A DNA stretch of 64,000 nt from Flavobacterium pectinovorum (GTDB taxonomy: Bacteria > Bacteroidota > Bacteroidia > Flavobacteriales > Flavobacteriaceae), in the NCBI RefSeq assembly GCF_006438875.1, contig NZ_RCZH01000012.1:1-64000 (forward strand), in the 5' to 3' direction. Shown here piece by piece: positions 25,918 to 34,538 of this stretch (position 1 is the first letter of the stretch; each line of letters starts with the position of its first letter). The notes beneath the pieces were generated by a model. It searched no databases. It worked only from the letters and a program-made list of their open reading frames with translations, and had not been told where the DNA came from. The position numbers and the translations under genes were made by a program.

Positions 25918-28566
25918 ATGAGACCTAATAATATAAAATATAACAGGAAAACTGATACTCTCAGAAAGAGGGTGCCAGTTTTTTATATAGTGCTCATCGT
26001 TTTGCTGATCTCATTTTTTGGTTTTGCGCAAAACAATAATAAAAAACAGCTTACGGCTGTCGATTACCAGTTATGGAGTTATCTCAAAGCCGAGAAACTA
26101 TCAGAAGAGGCAAAGTGGGTAAGTTTTTCTGTTTCGTATGAAAATGGCAGCGACACTTTATTTGTTAAAAACACTAAAGCAACAAGAACCTTTAGTTTTC
26201 CCGGAGCAGGCAAAGGAGAATTTATCGGTGACAATTGGTTTTGTATGATGAGTTCAAAGCAAGAATTGAAAATTGTCAACTTGCATACTTCCAAACAAGA
26301 AACTTTACAAGAGGTAATCAAGTATGATTTAAGTACGGAGGCTCACGAAATAATCATCTTGAAAAAAAGTGATGCCGGGAAAAAACAGTTACTAATAAAA
26401 GTTTTAGGAACTGATAAATCTATCATTTTAAGTGATATTGGTAACTACTGGTACAATCAAAAGACCAGTGCAATAGTATATACTACAATGTCCGGGAATG
26501 CAACAACAATTGCCATCATGAATCTACGCGATAAGACAACAAGTGTAATAGCCAGTTGTATAAATGCGGTTGAATATTCCGATATCGTTTGGCAGGAAAA
26601 TGGAAATTCCATTGCTTTTTTAGAACAGCCTCTGGACAATAAAACAGCTCGTACCTACGTCGGTTATTACAAAATTTCGGAACATGAATTATCCATTTTC
26701 AATCCTGCTTTACAAGAAGATTTTCCAATAAACATGCAAATTATTTCCTCGTCTTTTGCCAATCTACAGATTGCTAAGGATGGACAAAGAATATTTTTCG
26801 GATTACAGAAGACTATTATACCACCCGATATTACTCAGGTTCAAATTTGGAGCACGGCAGATAAATTTATTTATCCATCAAAAGTCCAGATTGACGGCTG
26901 GGATAAAATAGCCAAAGTAGCGGTATGGTGGCCCCGGCAGAATAGGTTTAGCTGTATTACTAACAATGAACTCCCGCACCTGATGTTAAGCGGAGACCAA
27001 AAACAAGCCTTGCTTTACAATCCACAACAATATGAACCGCAGGCAAATTATGATGGCAATTTGGATTTTTATATTTCGGAACTGGAAACGGGAAATCGGA
27101 AATTAGTGCTTCAAAATCAGTCAGGAAATTCCCAGTGGACTTCTGTGTCTCCCGGCGGAAAGTATGTGGTTTATTTTAAAAGCAACCATTGGTGGGTTTA
27201 TGATATACTGACGGGGCTGAACAGGAATCTCACCAAAGAACTTGGAGTGTTTTTTTCAGATAATGAGTCAGACTGTCCTGAAGAAGCAAACCCTTTTGGC
27301 AATCCAGGATGGATGGAAGGAGATAAAACACTTTTTGTTTATGACAAGTATGATATTTGGAGCCTTGCCAGTGACGGTTCAACTTCTTTACGATTGACTA
27401 GGGGACGCGAAAATAAAAATACCTTTAGGATTGTTTCCCAATCTAAGGAAGGGTCCGATAAAATGAATTATGATGGTACTTGTAAAGGACTAATTGGATC
27501 TAATGACAGATTACTGATTAAAACCGAAGCACTGGAACATACAGGATATTGTTTTTGGGATAAGGAAAATGGTTTACAGCCTTTATTGGACAAGAAAATG
27601 CACACCAGCCAGTTTATAACCTCTGCAAAGAGTGAGGCTTACGTTTATGTTGAGGAAAACTTTAATTTACCACCGAGATTACTCGTAAAAGAAAGCTTAA
27701 CTTCAAAAGAAAAAGTACTGTTTCAAAGCAACCCACAGCATTTTAAATACAATTGGGGAAGCTCCAAGCTGATAACCTATACCAACTCCAATGGCACGGT
27801 TTTAAATGGCGTTTTATTCTATCCGGCAAATTATCATGCTACTACAAAATATCCTATGGTGGTGCATGTGTACGAAAAGCAATCAAAAGAATTGTATAAT
27901 TATGTAACCCCATCACAGAGAAACCCAACAGGATTTAATATTGCCAATTTTACCTCAAAAGGATATTTCGTGTTTTTACCTGATATTGCTTATGAAATTG
28001 GAAATCCGGGATCTTCGGCAGTAGATTGTGTTGTTTCCGCTACCAGAAAAGTCATTGCCAGTGAATCATCCATTGACAGTACTCGAGTAGGTCTTACTGG
28101 TCATTCTTATGGCGGGTATGAAACGGATTACATAATCACGCAGACTAACATGTTTAAAGCCGCAGTGGCAGGCGCAGCCATTACAGATTATGTAAGCGGT
28201 TATCTGTATATATCGGATATGCAAAAGCCTAATTTTTGGCACTATGAATTCGGTCAATTAAGAATAGGTAAATCACTGTATGAAAATTATGCAGGATACC
28301 TGCATAATTCTCCCATATATCATGCCGACAAAGTAAGCACACCTCTGTTGTCATGGGCTGGAGAACAGGACTACCATGTGCATTATTATCAGAGTATTGA
28401 GTTTTATCTGGCTTTAAGGCGCCTTGGTAAAACCAATACGATGTTGCTTTATCCAGGAGAAGGTCATGTGCTCTCAGATCCTATTCAGCAACAGCATCTT
28501 ACCCAAAGGATTGAACAGTGGTTTGACTATTATTTAAAAGGAGAAAAAAAGCCACAATGGTTTTAA
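25918..28566 (+). CDS. S9-family (prolyl oligopeptidase-like) serine peptidase
   Basis: The 882-aa protein has an N-terminal membrane anchor or signal (VPVFYIVLIVLLISFFGFAQ), then a long beta-propeller-like region (residues ~60-600), then an alpha/beta-hydrolase domain. The catalytic Ser is in TGHSYGGYETD, and the active-site His is in PGEGHVLSD near the C-terminus. It is probably a periplasmic or inner-membrane dipeptidyl/oligopeptidase that trims peptides brought in or released by the SusC/SusD pair. Its start overlaps the SusD stop region, so the three genes form one operon. Confidence 0.85.
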   Translation: MRPNNIKYNRKTDTLRKRVPVFYIVLIVLLISFFGFAQNNNKKQLTAVDYQLWSYLKAEKLSEEAKWVSFSVSYENGSDTLFVKNTKATRTFSFPGAGKGEFIGDNWFCMMSSKQELKIVNLHTSKQETLQEVIKYDLSTEAHEIIILKKSDAGKKQLLIKVLGTDKSIILSDIGNYWYNQKTSAIVYTTMSGNATTIAIMNLRDKTTSVIASCINAVEYSDIVWQENGNSIAFLEQPLDNKTARTYVGYYKISEHELSIFNPALQEDFPINMQIISSSFANLQIAKDGQRIFFGLQKTIIPPDITQVQIWSTADKFIYPSKVQIDGWDKIAKVAVWWPRQNRFSCITNNELPHLMLSGDQKQALLYNPQQYEPQANYDGNLDFYISELETGNRKLVLQNQSGNSQWTSVSPGGKYVVYFKSNHWWVYDILTGLNRNLTKELGVFFSDNESDCPEEANPFGNPGWMEGDKTLFVYDKYDIWSLASDGSTSLRLTRGRENKNTFRIVSQSKEGSDKMNYDGTCKGLIGSNDRLLIKTEALEHTGYCFWDKENGLQPLLDKKMHTSQFITSAKSEAYVYVEENFNLPPRLLVKESLTSKEKVLFQSNPQHFKYNWGSSKLITYTNSNGTVLNGVLFYPANYHATTKYPMVVHVYEKQSKELYNYVTPSQRNPTGFNIANFTSKGYFVFLPDIAYEIGNPGSSAVDCVVSATRKVIASESSIDSTRVGLTGHSYGGYETDYIITQTNMFKAAVAGAAITDYVSGYLYISDMQKPNFWHYEFGQLRIGKSLYENYAGYLHNSPIYHADKVSTPLLSWAGEQDYHVHYYQSIEFYLALRRLGKTNTMLLYPGEGHVLSDPIQQQHLTQRIEQWFDYYLKGEKKPQWF

Positions 28567-28594
28567 AAAAAGAAGACAGCCAATCATAAAAAAA

Positions 28595-28623
28595 CAATGC
28601 AGTTCCCATAAGGAACTGCATTG
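28595..28623. terminator. bidirectional terminator between S9 peptidase and DUF6520 gene
   Basis: The stem CAATGCAGTTCC/GGAACTGCATTG with a CATAA loop has a T-run on the minus-strand side and sits between convergent genes. It can end both transcripts. Confidence 0.8.
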
Positions 28624-28644
28624 CCATTTCTACGAGCAATGGAA

Positions 28645-28926
28645 TCAAGGTTTGTAAACCGGAACCTTACATTCGTTAGCCGAATTTTTACCAAATAATT
28701 GCGCACCAGTTGGCAGCAAACCAACTCTACAGATGGTTCCATTATTTGTTGTTGAACACATATCATGCTCCTCACAAGAGGTTGCTTCAGCGTTCAATTT
28801 GATGTACCCACGAATTGGCGCTGCTGCTTTAGAACGCACATTCATGGCATGGGTTGTATAAGCGCTTGCTATCGCAAGAGCAAATACTGCAACAGGTAAA
28901 ACCTGTTTTGCAAAATTTGTTTTCAT
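28645..28926 (-). CDS. DUF6520 small exported cysteine-containing protein
   Basis: This 93-aa protein has an N-terminal signal (QVLPVAVFALAIASAYTTHA) and a mature part with four cysteines (SCEEHDMC, TICRVG, NECKVP). The pattern fits DUF6520, a Bacteroidota family of small exported proteins. The spacing of the Cys residues suggests disulfides, which fits the MauE/DoxX-like protein encoded 96 bases upstream. It faces the SusC-SusD-S9 operon and may be its cargo or substrate; that is inference. Confidence 0.75.
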   Translation of the reverse strand: MKTNFAKQVLPVAVFALAIASAYTTHAMNVRSKAAAPIRGYIKLNAEATSCEEHDMCSTTNNGTICRVGLLPTGAQLFGKNSANECKVPVYKP

Positions 28927-29021
28927 GATTTATAATTTTAATGTTAGTGATCTACTCTTTCGCAGGTTTTCGATCTTTTCCCTGACACAGCGCTGTATAT
29001 TTTCATATAGTGATTTCAGTT

Positions 29022-30533
29022 TTATTTTTGATACGAGTTTGTGAGTTTCCTGCTTAATTTATAATGAACCAAATACGGTCCTATAAATCCATAAAAATTA
29101 TCATTGAGAATAAAGAAATTTTTTAGCTTTTCATTTTTAATATGGTAGATGTAAAAGCTGCCCTGATAGGAATTGGTATTGAGATCGTATATATCAATTA
29201 CACTGGCATCCTTCCACATTTCAGTAGGTTCATATTTTCCTAACAGTGCTGAATTGACAAATAATAAATTTTTATAAACGGCGCTTGTTTTATTGACAAT
29301 TACGGGAGGTGCTGAAAATTTCATTTCCTGCTGGCTTGCCACGGTAGTCACTTTAATTTGAGCTTTACTAATGGTGTCGATGGTCTTGCCACGATAGATT
29401 AAATTAAGCGTACTGTCTGCTACGATAAACTCATTACGGTAGAGATAAATGTATACGAGCTTCTGAATGTCTTGGTCATAATGCAAGGTTCCATCAACGT
29501 CAAAAATTCCATCAATCTGTTTCTGTAACAGGCTTGTATTGAAACGTGTTTTTGGTTTGCTGCCAAAATGAAGAGACCCCAATACACTTTCCCCATTTAT
29601 ATTACTGTTGGAGCGGAATGCCAATGTGAGCGAATCCATGAGCTGATAATGGGAAAAAGTTGTAGACCCGTTCCATTTTACAAAGCCCTTCCAGTTGTTT
29701 ATATTTCCTTTAAAAATAACAGGAACATATCCGTCAATAAGATAAAAATTCGGAGGTGAAACTCGGATTTGGACAGACTGAAATAAAAAATCTGTCCTAT
29801 TGGGATGAATCTTAAATTCATTTTTGTTCTGTAAGGCTGTATCTAACATTGTAACAAGTAAAGGCGCAGTATGACTGCCCAGGTATATCTTGTCTTTTGA
29901 AGCTCCGGCAAAATAATAGGAACTAAACTTTAGATCGATGTCATTCACTTTTACAGCATTTCCGGGAAAACGACGAACAAAATTATTTCGGTGATGAATG
30001 ATGTCTTCTGACAACATAAATAGCAAGGCAACAATACCAATACTAAAAAGAACAGTTAACAAAAAGGCACTGGCGAGTGCAGCAGGCTTTGAAATTAGGT
30101 GCACTTTTGGCACCCCTACGGCCAATAGCAGGATACCTGCTGCTGCCAGCATTATGAAAACTAAATTAAAAAAAAGATGTTCTGTCCATCCTAACTTTTC
30201 AAGAATTCCTCCACAGGAACAAGGGACAAAGGAGCTGTAATTTAAAATAATGAAAATGTATGCGGTAAACATAATCATTAGACCCAGAGCGCCAAAAAGA
30301 CCAATAATCTTCCATCTTTTTGAAACGATGAGCAATGCGATAAATAATTCAAGCGCAGGTACAATCCATGCAATTACCCCTGCAAAAGCACTTAATAAAG
30401 GGGACTGCCCCAATTGTACGCGGAAGTTCTCAAAGTCAAGCAATTTACTTACCGCCGCATATACAAATAGCACTACATATAGGAAGGAGATTACTTCTAT
30501 AAAAATATACTTATATCGTAGGTTAAATTTCAT
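29022..30533 (-). CDS. MauE/DoxX-like membrane protein with C-terminal periplasmic domain
   Basis: The 503-aa protein begins with a four-helix MauE/DoxX-like bundle (SFLYVVLFVYAAVSKLLDFENF, given here in two parts: SFLYVVLFVYAAVSK and LLDFENF). It includes a conserved FVPCSCGG Cys motif at about residue 104 and an extra helix around 155-172. Residues ~190-503 form a periplasmic beta-rich domain. MauE proteins are linked to disulfide formation in exported proteins. Here the likely client is the Cys-containing DUF6520 protein transcribed just downstream. A truncated second copy lies at 30621-30738. Confidence 0.75.
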   Translation of the reverse strand: MKFNLRYKYIFIEVISFLYVVLFVYAAVSKLLDFENFRVQLGQSPLLSAFAGVIAWIVPALELFIALLIVSKRWKIIGLFGALGLMIMFTAYIFIILNYSSFVPCSCGGILEKLGWTEHLFFNLVFIMLAAAGILLLAVGVPKVHLISKPAALASAFLLTVLFSIGIVALLFMLSEDIIHHRNNFVRRFPGNAVKVNDIDLKFSSYYFAGASKDKIYLGSHTAPLLVTMLDTALQNKNEFKIHPNRTDFLFQSVQIRVSPPNFYLIDGYVPVIFKGNINNWKGFVKWNGSTTFSHYQLMDSLTLAFRSNSNINGESVLGSLHFGSKPKTRFNTSLLQKQIDGIFDVDGTLHYDQDIQKLVYIYLYRNEFIVADSTLNLIYRGKTIDTISKAQIKVTTVASQQEMKFSAPPVIVNKTSAVYKNLLFVNSALLGKYEPTEMWKDASVIDIYDLNTNSYQGSFYIYHIKNEKLKNFFILNDNFYGFIGPYLVHYKLSRKLTNSYQK

Positions 30534-30620
30534 TGTAATGTAATTGAAAATTTGTGATGTAAAATTGTATAAAATAAATAATTAACTCTTGTCAATTCGG
30601 GATAATCGTATGCCAAAAAC

Positions 30621-30738
30621 GGACAGTAACTGCCATCTTTGACTTTAGTTGAATAACAAAATTTTCAAAATCTAATATTTCGCTTATGGCTGCATATACA
30701 ATAGCAAAATATAAAGCCGTCAGATTATATTGATTATA
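30621..30738 (-). pseudogene. remnant of a second MauE/DoxX-like gene
   Basis: On the minus strand, one frame reads TALYFAIVYAAISEILDF followed by ENFVIQL. This aligns with LYVVLFVYAAVSKLLDF and ENFRVQL at the N-terminus of the intact MauE-like protein. No start codon or further homology remains. It is a fragment of a related gene, showing that this cassette once had another copy. Confidence 0.6.
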
Positions 30739-31165
30739 GTGTTTAAAAAAAACACTCCTGTTTTCGTGTCTCTCTTTTTAACCTCTCAATAGATAATAAT
30801 TACTAATTACGATACTTGTATACAACCTAGATGGTTTAAGCGTTGTTTAACAGTCAGATTGTAGTGTTTTGTAAGTGCTAAATTAGTTCAACCCTTTTGA
30901 AGTCCAGTTGCTAAAATCCCGCCAACTTATATCATTTTCAGACATTTTTATCATTTTCGCCTATCAAAATATCTTGATTTATGTAATCTATGAATAACTA
31001 ATTATCACATTGTAAATATTTTATAGCGCTAAATTAAGTCAATATCTTTGAAGGATTGTTACGAAAAACGATCCAAAATTTGTAAAAAACGATCCATTTT
31101 ACACCATTTTAAATGGTCACACAATTCATTAAAAAACGACTTTGGAGTTTTTTTTAGCTCCCTGC
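30739..31165. other. intergenic AT-rich stretch
   Basis: No supported gene. It contains a near-direct repeat, GTGCTAAATTAGTTCAA (about 30876) and GCGCTAAATTAAGTCAA (about 31026), the second followed by CTTTGAAGG. It may be an edge of the mobilizable element that follows. Confidence 0.3.
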
Positions 31166-31168
31166 AGG

Positions 31169-31240
31169 GGCAAGTGGTTTTGAGCTGCGGAAAGTATTTC
31201 AAGCAGCTCAGAACACAACTTGCCGTGTTCTGGTGAACAC
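31169..31240 (+). other. oriT-like double inverted repeat
   Basis: A long imperfect hairpin runs from GGCAAGTGGTTTTGAGCTGC (31169) to GCAGCTCAGAAC then ACAACTTGCC (ending 31224). A smaller palindrome GTGTTC-TGGT-GAACAC follows at 31225-31240. Hairpins of this form, upstream of mob genes, resemble transfer origins of Bacteroidota mobilizable elements. This is from memory; no nick site is proven. Confidence 0.45.
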
Positions 31241-31262
31241 ATTATTAAGTATGTTTTAATTG

Positions 31263-31285
31263 AAAGGGCTTGAAGCCCTTTTTTT
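31263..31285 (+). terminator. hairpin with T-run after the oriT-like repeat
   Basis: AAGGGCT-TGA-AGCCCTT is followed by TTTTT. It is a compact terminator-like structure 22 bases after the small palindrome. Confidence 0.7.
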
Positions 31286-31399
31286 GTTGTAATATTTTAA
31301 AATTTATTTTATAAATGCAAGCAATGACGGACTATACTGTACAGCCTGAGAACATCGAAGGTTTTAAAATAAAGCTGAAGATATGCCGATAACTAACTT

Positions 31400-31810
31400 A
31401 TGTATTATTGTTTATGTATGCAGGCAGACATGTCTTCAGGCATTCAAGCATTCAGGCATTCCGGCATTGAAGTATGCATGTTTTCATATAACTATGTAGG
31501 CAGGTGTGCATGTAGGCAGGTGTGCATTCCTGCCTGCAAGCCGGCAGGCAGTCATACAGTCAAGCCTGCAGGAATACGCGCAGGTCATAAGGTGCTCCAG
31601 CAGTCCAGCATTACCAAGAAGAAAAAAAATATTTTTCGAAAAGAAAACAGAAAAAGGGAAAAAAAGAAAAAGAAAGCAATCTAAAAGGACGGGATGCAGT
31701 CAGGCCAAAAGGAATCGGAATAAGTCCCGAAGGGTGTCTTGTGAGGAACGAGCAAGGCATTATGCCGAAGTCTTTTTGCCAGACTGGAACAGCCCGTCAT
31801 ACCTTCGGTT
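31400..31810 (+). repeat. G+C-richer patchy repeats, probably conjugative-element remnant
   Basis: Imperfect short repeats are dense here: ATTCAAGCATTCAGGCATTC, GGCAGGTGTGCATG (twice, at about 31500-31530) and CCTGCCTGCAAGCCGGCAGG. The segment around 31690-31790 (GGGATGCAGTCAGGCC, AGTCCCGAAGGGTGTCTTGT) resembles, from memory, sequence near mob genes of CTnDOT-like elements. Open frames crossing it look non-coding. Confidence 0.4.
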
Positions 31811-32117
31811 TCTTTTTATTATTTCTTTTGATAAAAATATAAATACAATCGGTAGATAAATGATCGCTTGTAAAGTTAAATGACTATTTGGAAATTTTGT
31901 AATTACAATCTTAGCAGATATTCGGATATTGCAGACAGCTTTCTAAAACAAATGTTTTAAGCTTGTAATATATTATTTAGATAATCGTTTAAAAGCAAAC
32001 GCCATAGTGCGGATAGTAAACATAAAATTGGAAGATTATGTTTATGGATATGCCCTTCACACTGTAATGAAGTGATTAGCATTATGTGTCGGAGTGCTTA
32101 ATTTATTAAAGGCAGAA
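31811..32117. other. intergenic, nothing recognised
   Basis: AT-rich sequence without a convincing gene, hairpin or promoter, downstream of the toxin-antitoxin pair. Confidence 0.4.
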
Positions 32118-32429
32118 TTAAATCCAATGATAGGGTTTGTCCTTGCGGTTGAGGTAGCAGTACATTTCTTCCTTTTTGAGTTCGGGAAAGAATTTAAGGG
32201 CATCTTCAATGGCATAGTTGGGCAGAAAGTAAATCTCTTCACGAACTGCCTTAATTACTTTTTCACGACCATAAAAACGCACGATTTCGTCAATTTGATC
32301 CTGACCTCCACGCTCAACAATACGCGCAATAACCATTTTATATCCTCCATGCCAGTCAATACTGTCGAATCTAAAATCCCAAAAGAATTTAGGATGAAGA
32401 TTGGGTATGTTTTTAGTTAACTTCTTCAT
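32118..32429 (-). CDS. DUF6922-like protein, candidate antitoxin
   Basis: The 103-aa protein has PKFFWDFRFDSIDWHGGYKMV, given here as PKFFWDFRFDSI and DWHGGYKMV, then VIARIVERGGQDQIDEIVRF and KVIKAVREEIYFLP. These match the DUF6922 pattern, a winged-helix-like protein that accompanies AbiEii toxins in this phylum. It follows the AbiEii-type gene by 48 bases. As the presumed DNA-binding partner it probably represses the pair. Confidence 0.7.
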   Translation of the reverse strand: MKKLTKNIPNLHPKFFWDFRFDSIDWHGGYKMVIARIVERGGQDQIDEIVRFYGREKVIKAVREEIYFLPNYAIEDALKFFPELKKEEMYCYLNRKDKPYHWI

Positions 32430-32477
32430 TGTTTTTTATATAATGGTTAGTATCAAATATAAGCAATTTCTGCTGAA

Positions 32478-33167
32478 TTACCTGCAAAAAACTCTCTTTT
32501 TATTGGGGTTAATTGGTAAATCCTGGCTTTCTGATTTAAATTTATATAAAGGATTTTTTACTGCCAGTTCCAGACGGTTTTTGATGTTTTTCCAGTTCTG
32601 CTCTTTTTCTTTGAGCATGTCTACACCTTCAAATGTGGTAATCTTGTCATAAGTATTAAGGCCTCCGCAAGCCCAGTACGGATCTTTGTCATATTTTCTC
32701 TGATAGGCTTGCAGATAAAACTTTAGAGGTTCTTGCTCAAGCATAAAGTACATGTCGACAAAATCCTTGTATCTGGTACCGCTCTGATGGATTGCATGGA
32801 GTTTCATTGCCCCAATATCTTCATTGGAAATCATGCGGACTCCTTCCGTTGTTTCCACAGAATTCAGAATAGGATAATTGTGTGTAACAATATCGACTTT
32901 TATATTATCGATGAAGGTAAGAACTGTGTTATTGAAGAGTCTGCTTATCTCTTTATTTGCGTTGTAAGTGACATGTAAATATTTGAGCATCGCCTGCGGA
33001 TCAAAATCTTTTGTTGTAAAAAGATCTATGTCTACCGATAAGCGGTGTACTAATCTTAAGACCAGCGCCGTACCACCAACTAATATGTGGTCTTTCAAAT
33101 TTTCATCTTTCATAAGCCTTTGGAGAAGTTCCCACATCTCCGAAGTAACAGTTTCTTTGCAGAGCAT
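32478..33167 (-). CDS. AbiEii/AbiGii-family nucleotidyltransferase toxin
   Basis: The 229-aa protein has the family motifs ILVGGTALVLRLVHRLSVDI and DLFTTKDF (GG...HR.S.DIDLF) near residues 30-55, then KVDIVTHNYPIL and the ISNEDIGAMKLHAIHQSGTR helix. AbiEii enzymes transfer nucleotides to RNA (tRNA) and stop growth, giving phage protection or plasmid stability. Here the toxin gene comes first and the DUF6922 partner second. It is cargo of the mobilizable element and could stabilise it. Confidence 0.85.
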   Translation of the reverse strand: MLCKETVTSEMWELLQRLMKDENLKDHILVGGTALVLRLVHRLSVDIDLFTTKDFDPQAMLKYLHVTYNANKEISRLFNNTVLTFIDNIKVDIVTHNYPILNSVETTEGVRMISNEDIGAMKLHAIHQSGTRYKDFVDMYFMLEQEPLKFYLQAYQRKYDKDPYWACGGLNTYDKITTFEGVDMLKEKEQNWKNIKNRLELAVKNPLYKFKSESQDLPINPNKKRVFCR

Positions 33168-33298
33168 AATTTATATTTTCAGAAAAATTAATTCTGAAAA
33201 GGCCCTGCCCTTTTGAAGTGGCCTCTGATGGCTTTGTTTGACAGCGAATGTCAAATTCTAAAGGTCTAAGACTAGGTTAGGAACACATAAGACAATTT

Positions 33299-33328
33299 CT
33301 TCCAAGTACTTCCAAAAACTTCCACATT
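33299..33328 (+). repeat. three 10-base direct repeats upstream of mobA
   Basis: CTTCCAAGTA, CTTCCAAAAA and CTTCCACATT lie head to tail, 60 bases before the MobA-like gene. Iterons of this size often bind the relaxosome accessory protein and regulate or mark the transfer origin. Confidence 0.5.
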
Positions 33329-33387
33329 GGATTGTAACTGCTGAGTATAAATTATATTGGTTTTAAGTAATACTATTAATTGAAATC

Positions 33388-33825
33388 ATGGAAAATGAAG
33401 AAAAAAAGAACCCGCATAAAGGAGGCAGGCCTTCCAAAATAGATCCCGCCGTCCATCGCTATTCCATCAGTCTTACTGCAGAAGAAAATGCACGTTTCCT
33501 GACTCTTTTTGAAACATCAGGAATGCATGTAATGGCTCACTTTATTACAGCGTGTGTTTTTCAAAAAGGGATCAAAACAGTTAAGATCGATAAAGCTACA
33601 ATGGATTACTATATGCGACTGACTTCCTTTTACAGCCAGTTTCGGGCTGTTGGGGTTAATTACAATCAAGTTGTGAAGATTTTATATCAAAAATTTTCCG
33701 AAAAGAAAGCTTCGGCATATCTGTACAAACTCGAAAAGCAGACAATTGAATTAGCTGTTATATCCAAAAAGATAATACAGCTCACAGAGGAATTTGAAGA
33801 AAAGCATATGAAAAAAGAGTCTTGA
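33388..33825 (+). CDS. mobA: MobA-like relaxosome accessory protein
   Basis: This 145-aa protein begins with a basic GGRPSKIDPAVHRYSISLTA segment (ribbon-helix-helix-like), then helices (NARFLTLFETSGMHVMAHFI, RLTSFYSQFRAVGVNYNQVV). This is the pattern of MobA/MobC accessory proteins of Bacteroidota mobilizable elements, which bind the transfer origin and load the relaxase. The relaxase gene that should follow is gone: only a start with five codons remains. The iteron-like repeats upstream are its probable binding site. Confidence 0.8.
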   Translation: MENEEKKNPHKGGRPSKIDPAVHRYSISLTAEENARFLTLFETSGMHVMAHFITACVFQKGIKTVKIDKATMDYYMRLTSFYSQFRAVGVNYNQVVKILYQKFSEKKASAYLYKLEKQTIELAVISKKIIQLTEEFEEKHMKKES

Positions 33826-33826
33826 T

Positions 33827-33844
33827 ATGACAGCGAAATTTTAA
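33827..33844 (+). pseudogene. scar of a MobB relaxase gene (start codons only)
   Basis: One base after the MobA stop, ATG-ACA-GCG-AAA-TTT-TAA encodes MTAKF. MobB relaxases in this phylum commonly begin with MIAKI or similar at exactly this place. The rest of the gene is missing, which suggests a deletion removed the relaxase. Confidence 0.4.
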
Positions 33845-34221
33845 GAATAGTAAATTTATACTAGTGTCGATTCATGTACAATGTATGAAACATGATTTTT
33901 TAGTGTACCCTATATAAAGAATTGATAAGATACATTCGTAAGATTTTATTAATTGCTGTTTATCAAACGAATGGCTATAACTGCCACAGCTTTAATTTAT
34001 ACCATCATAAAGTGTCAGTCTGCATTTTTTGTTTTGAAGATTGCGATGCTAAAAGATAAAGATTACAAGCGAAACTATTATTGAAATGACTTTAAGCATG
34101 CATTTTTATATTCATTAAAATAAGTAATGATGTGTAAGTAGTAAAGATCGTGAAAATGGTCTTTGCCTTTTATGGCAGGAGGTGAAAGATAGCAAATAAA
34201 TAAATTATTAAAAGAAGAATC
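33845..34221. other. intergenic, nothing recognised
   Basis: A 377-base AT-rich stretch after the relaxase scar with no supported gene; it is probably the junction left by the deletion. Confidence 0.4.
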
Positions 34222-34437
34222 ATGGCAGGTAGAAATTTGGTAAAGCCACAGGCTAAAAGTCGGGATATAAGACTCGAACAAAAAGAAAGCAATTTTTGCG
34301 ATCAGAAACAAAAAGCTGAAAAATTAACTATTGAAGAATTAAGAAGCTGTAAAGGTTTTGAAACAGTATCAGAATCGGAGGGACAAGATATAATTGAAAG
34401 CCTGTTTCGGTTAGCAGTAATAGTTTATAATTTTTAA
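34222..34437 (+). CDS. small hypothetical protein of Bacteroidota mobile elements, 71 aa
   Basis: A basic N-terminal half is followed by KLTIEELRSCKGFETVSESE and IIESLFRLAVIVYNF. The second part recalls short proteins seen beside mob genes and integrases in this phylum (EELRxxKGFE...II..L...), from memory. The function is unknown. Confidence 0.5.
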   Translation: MAGRNLVKPQAKSRDIRLEQKESNFCDQKQKAEKLTIEELRSCKGFETVSESEGQDIIESLFRLAVIVYNF

Positions 34438-34538
34438 ACTAAAATTATGAGTATTGAATGCTTTTATTAAGTGGCTCGAAAGATTCACAAGAAAAAATTT
34501 TGTAAAATTATTGGAAGAATGTAAATCAGAATCTCAAT

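Noticed and set aside
31048-31236. 62-codon frame over the oriT-like hairpin
   Set aside because: It runs through the inverted repeat and has no plausible domain or start.
31400-31859. Two overlapping plus-strand frames of 94 and 117 codons
   Set aside because: They cross the G+C-rich repeat patch, have low-complexity Lys/Arg ends and no start context; better explained as non-coding remnant.
33230-33300. Riboswitch or leader upstream of mobA
   Set aside because: No stable structure beyond the short iterons could be seen.
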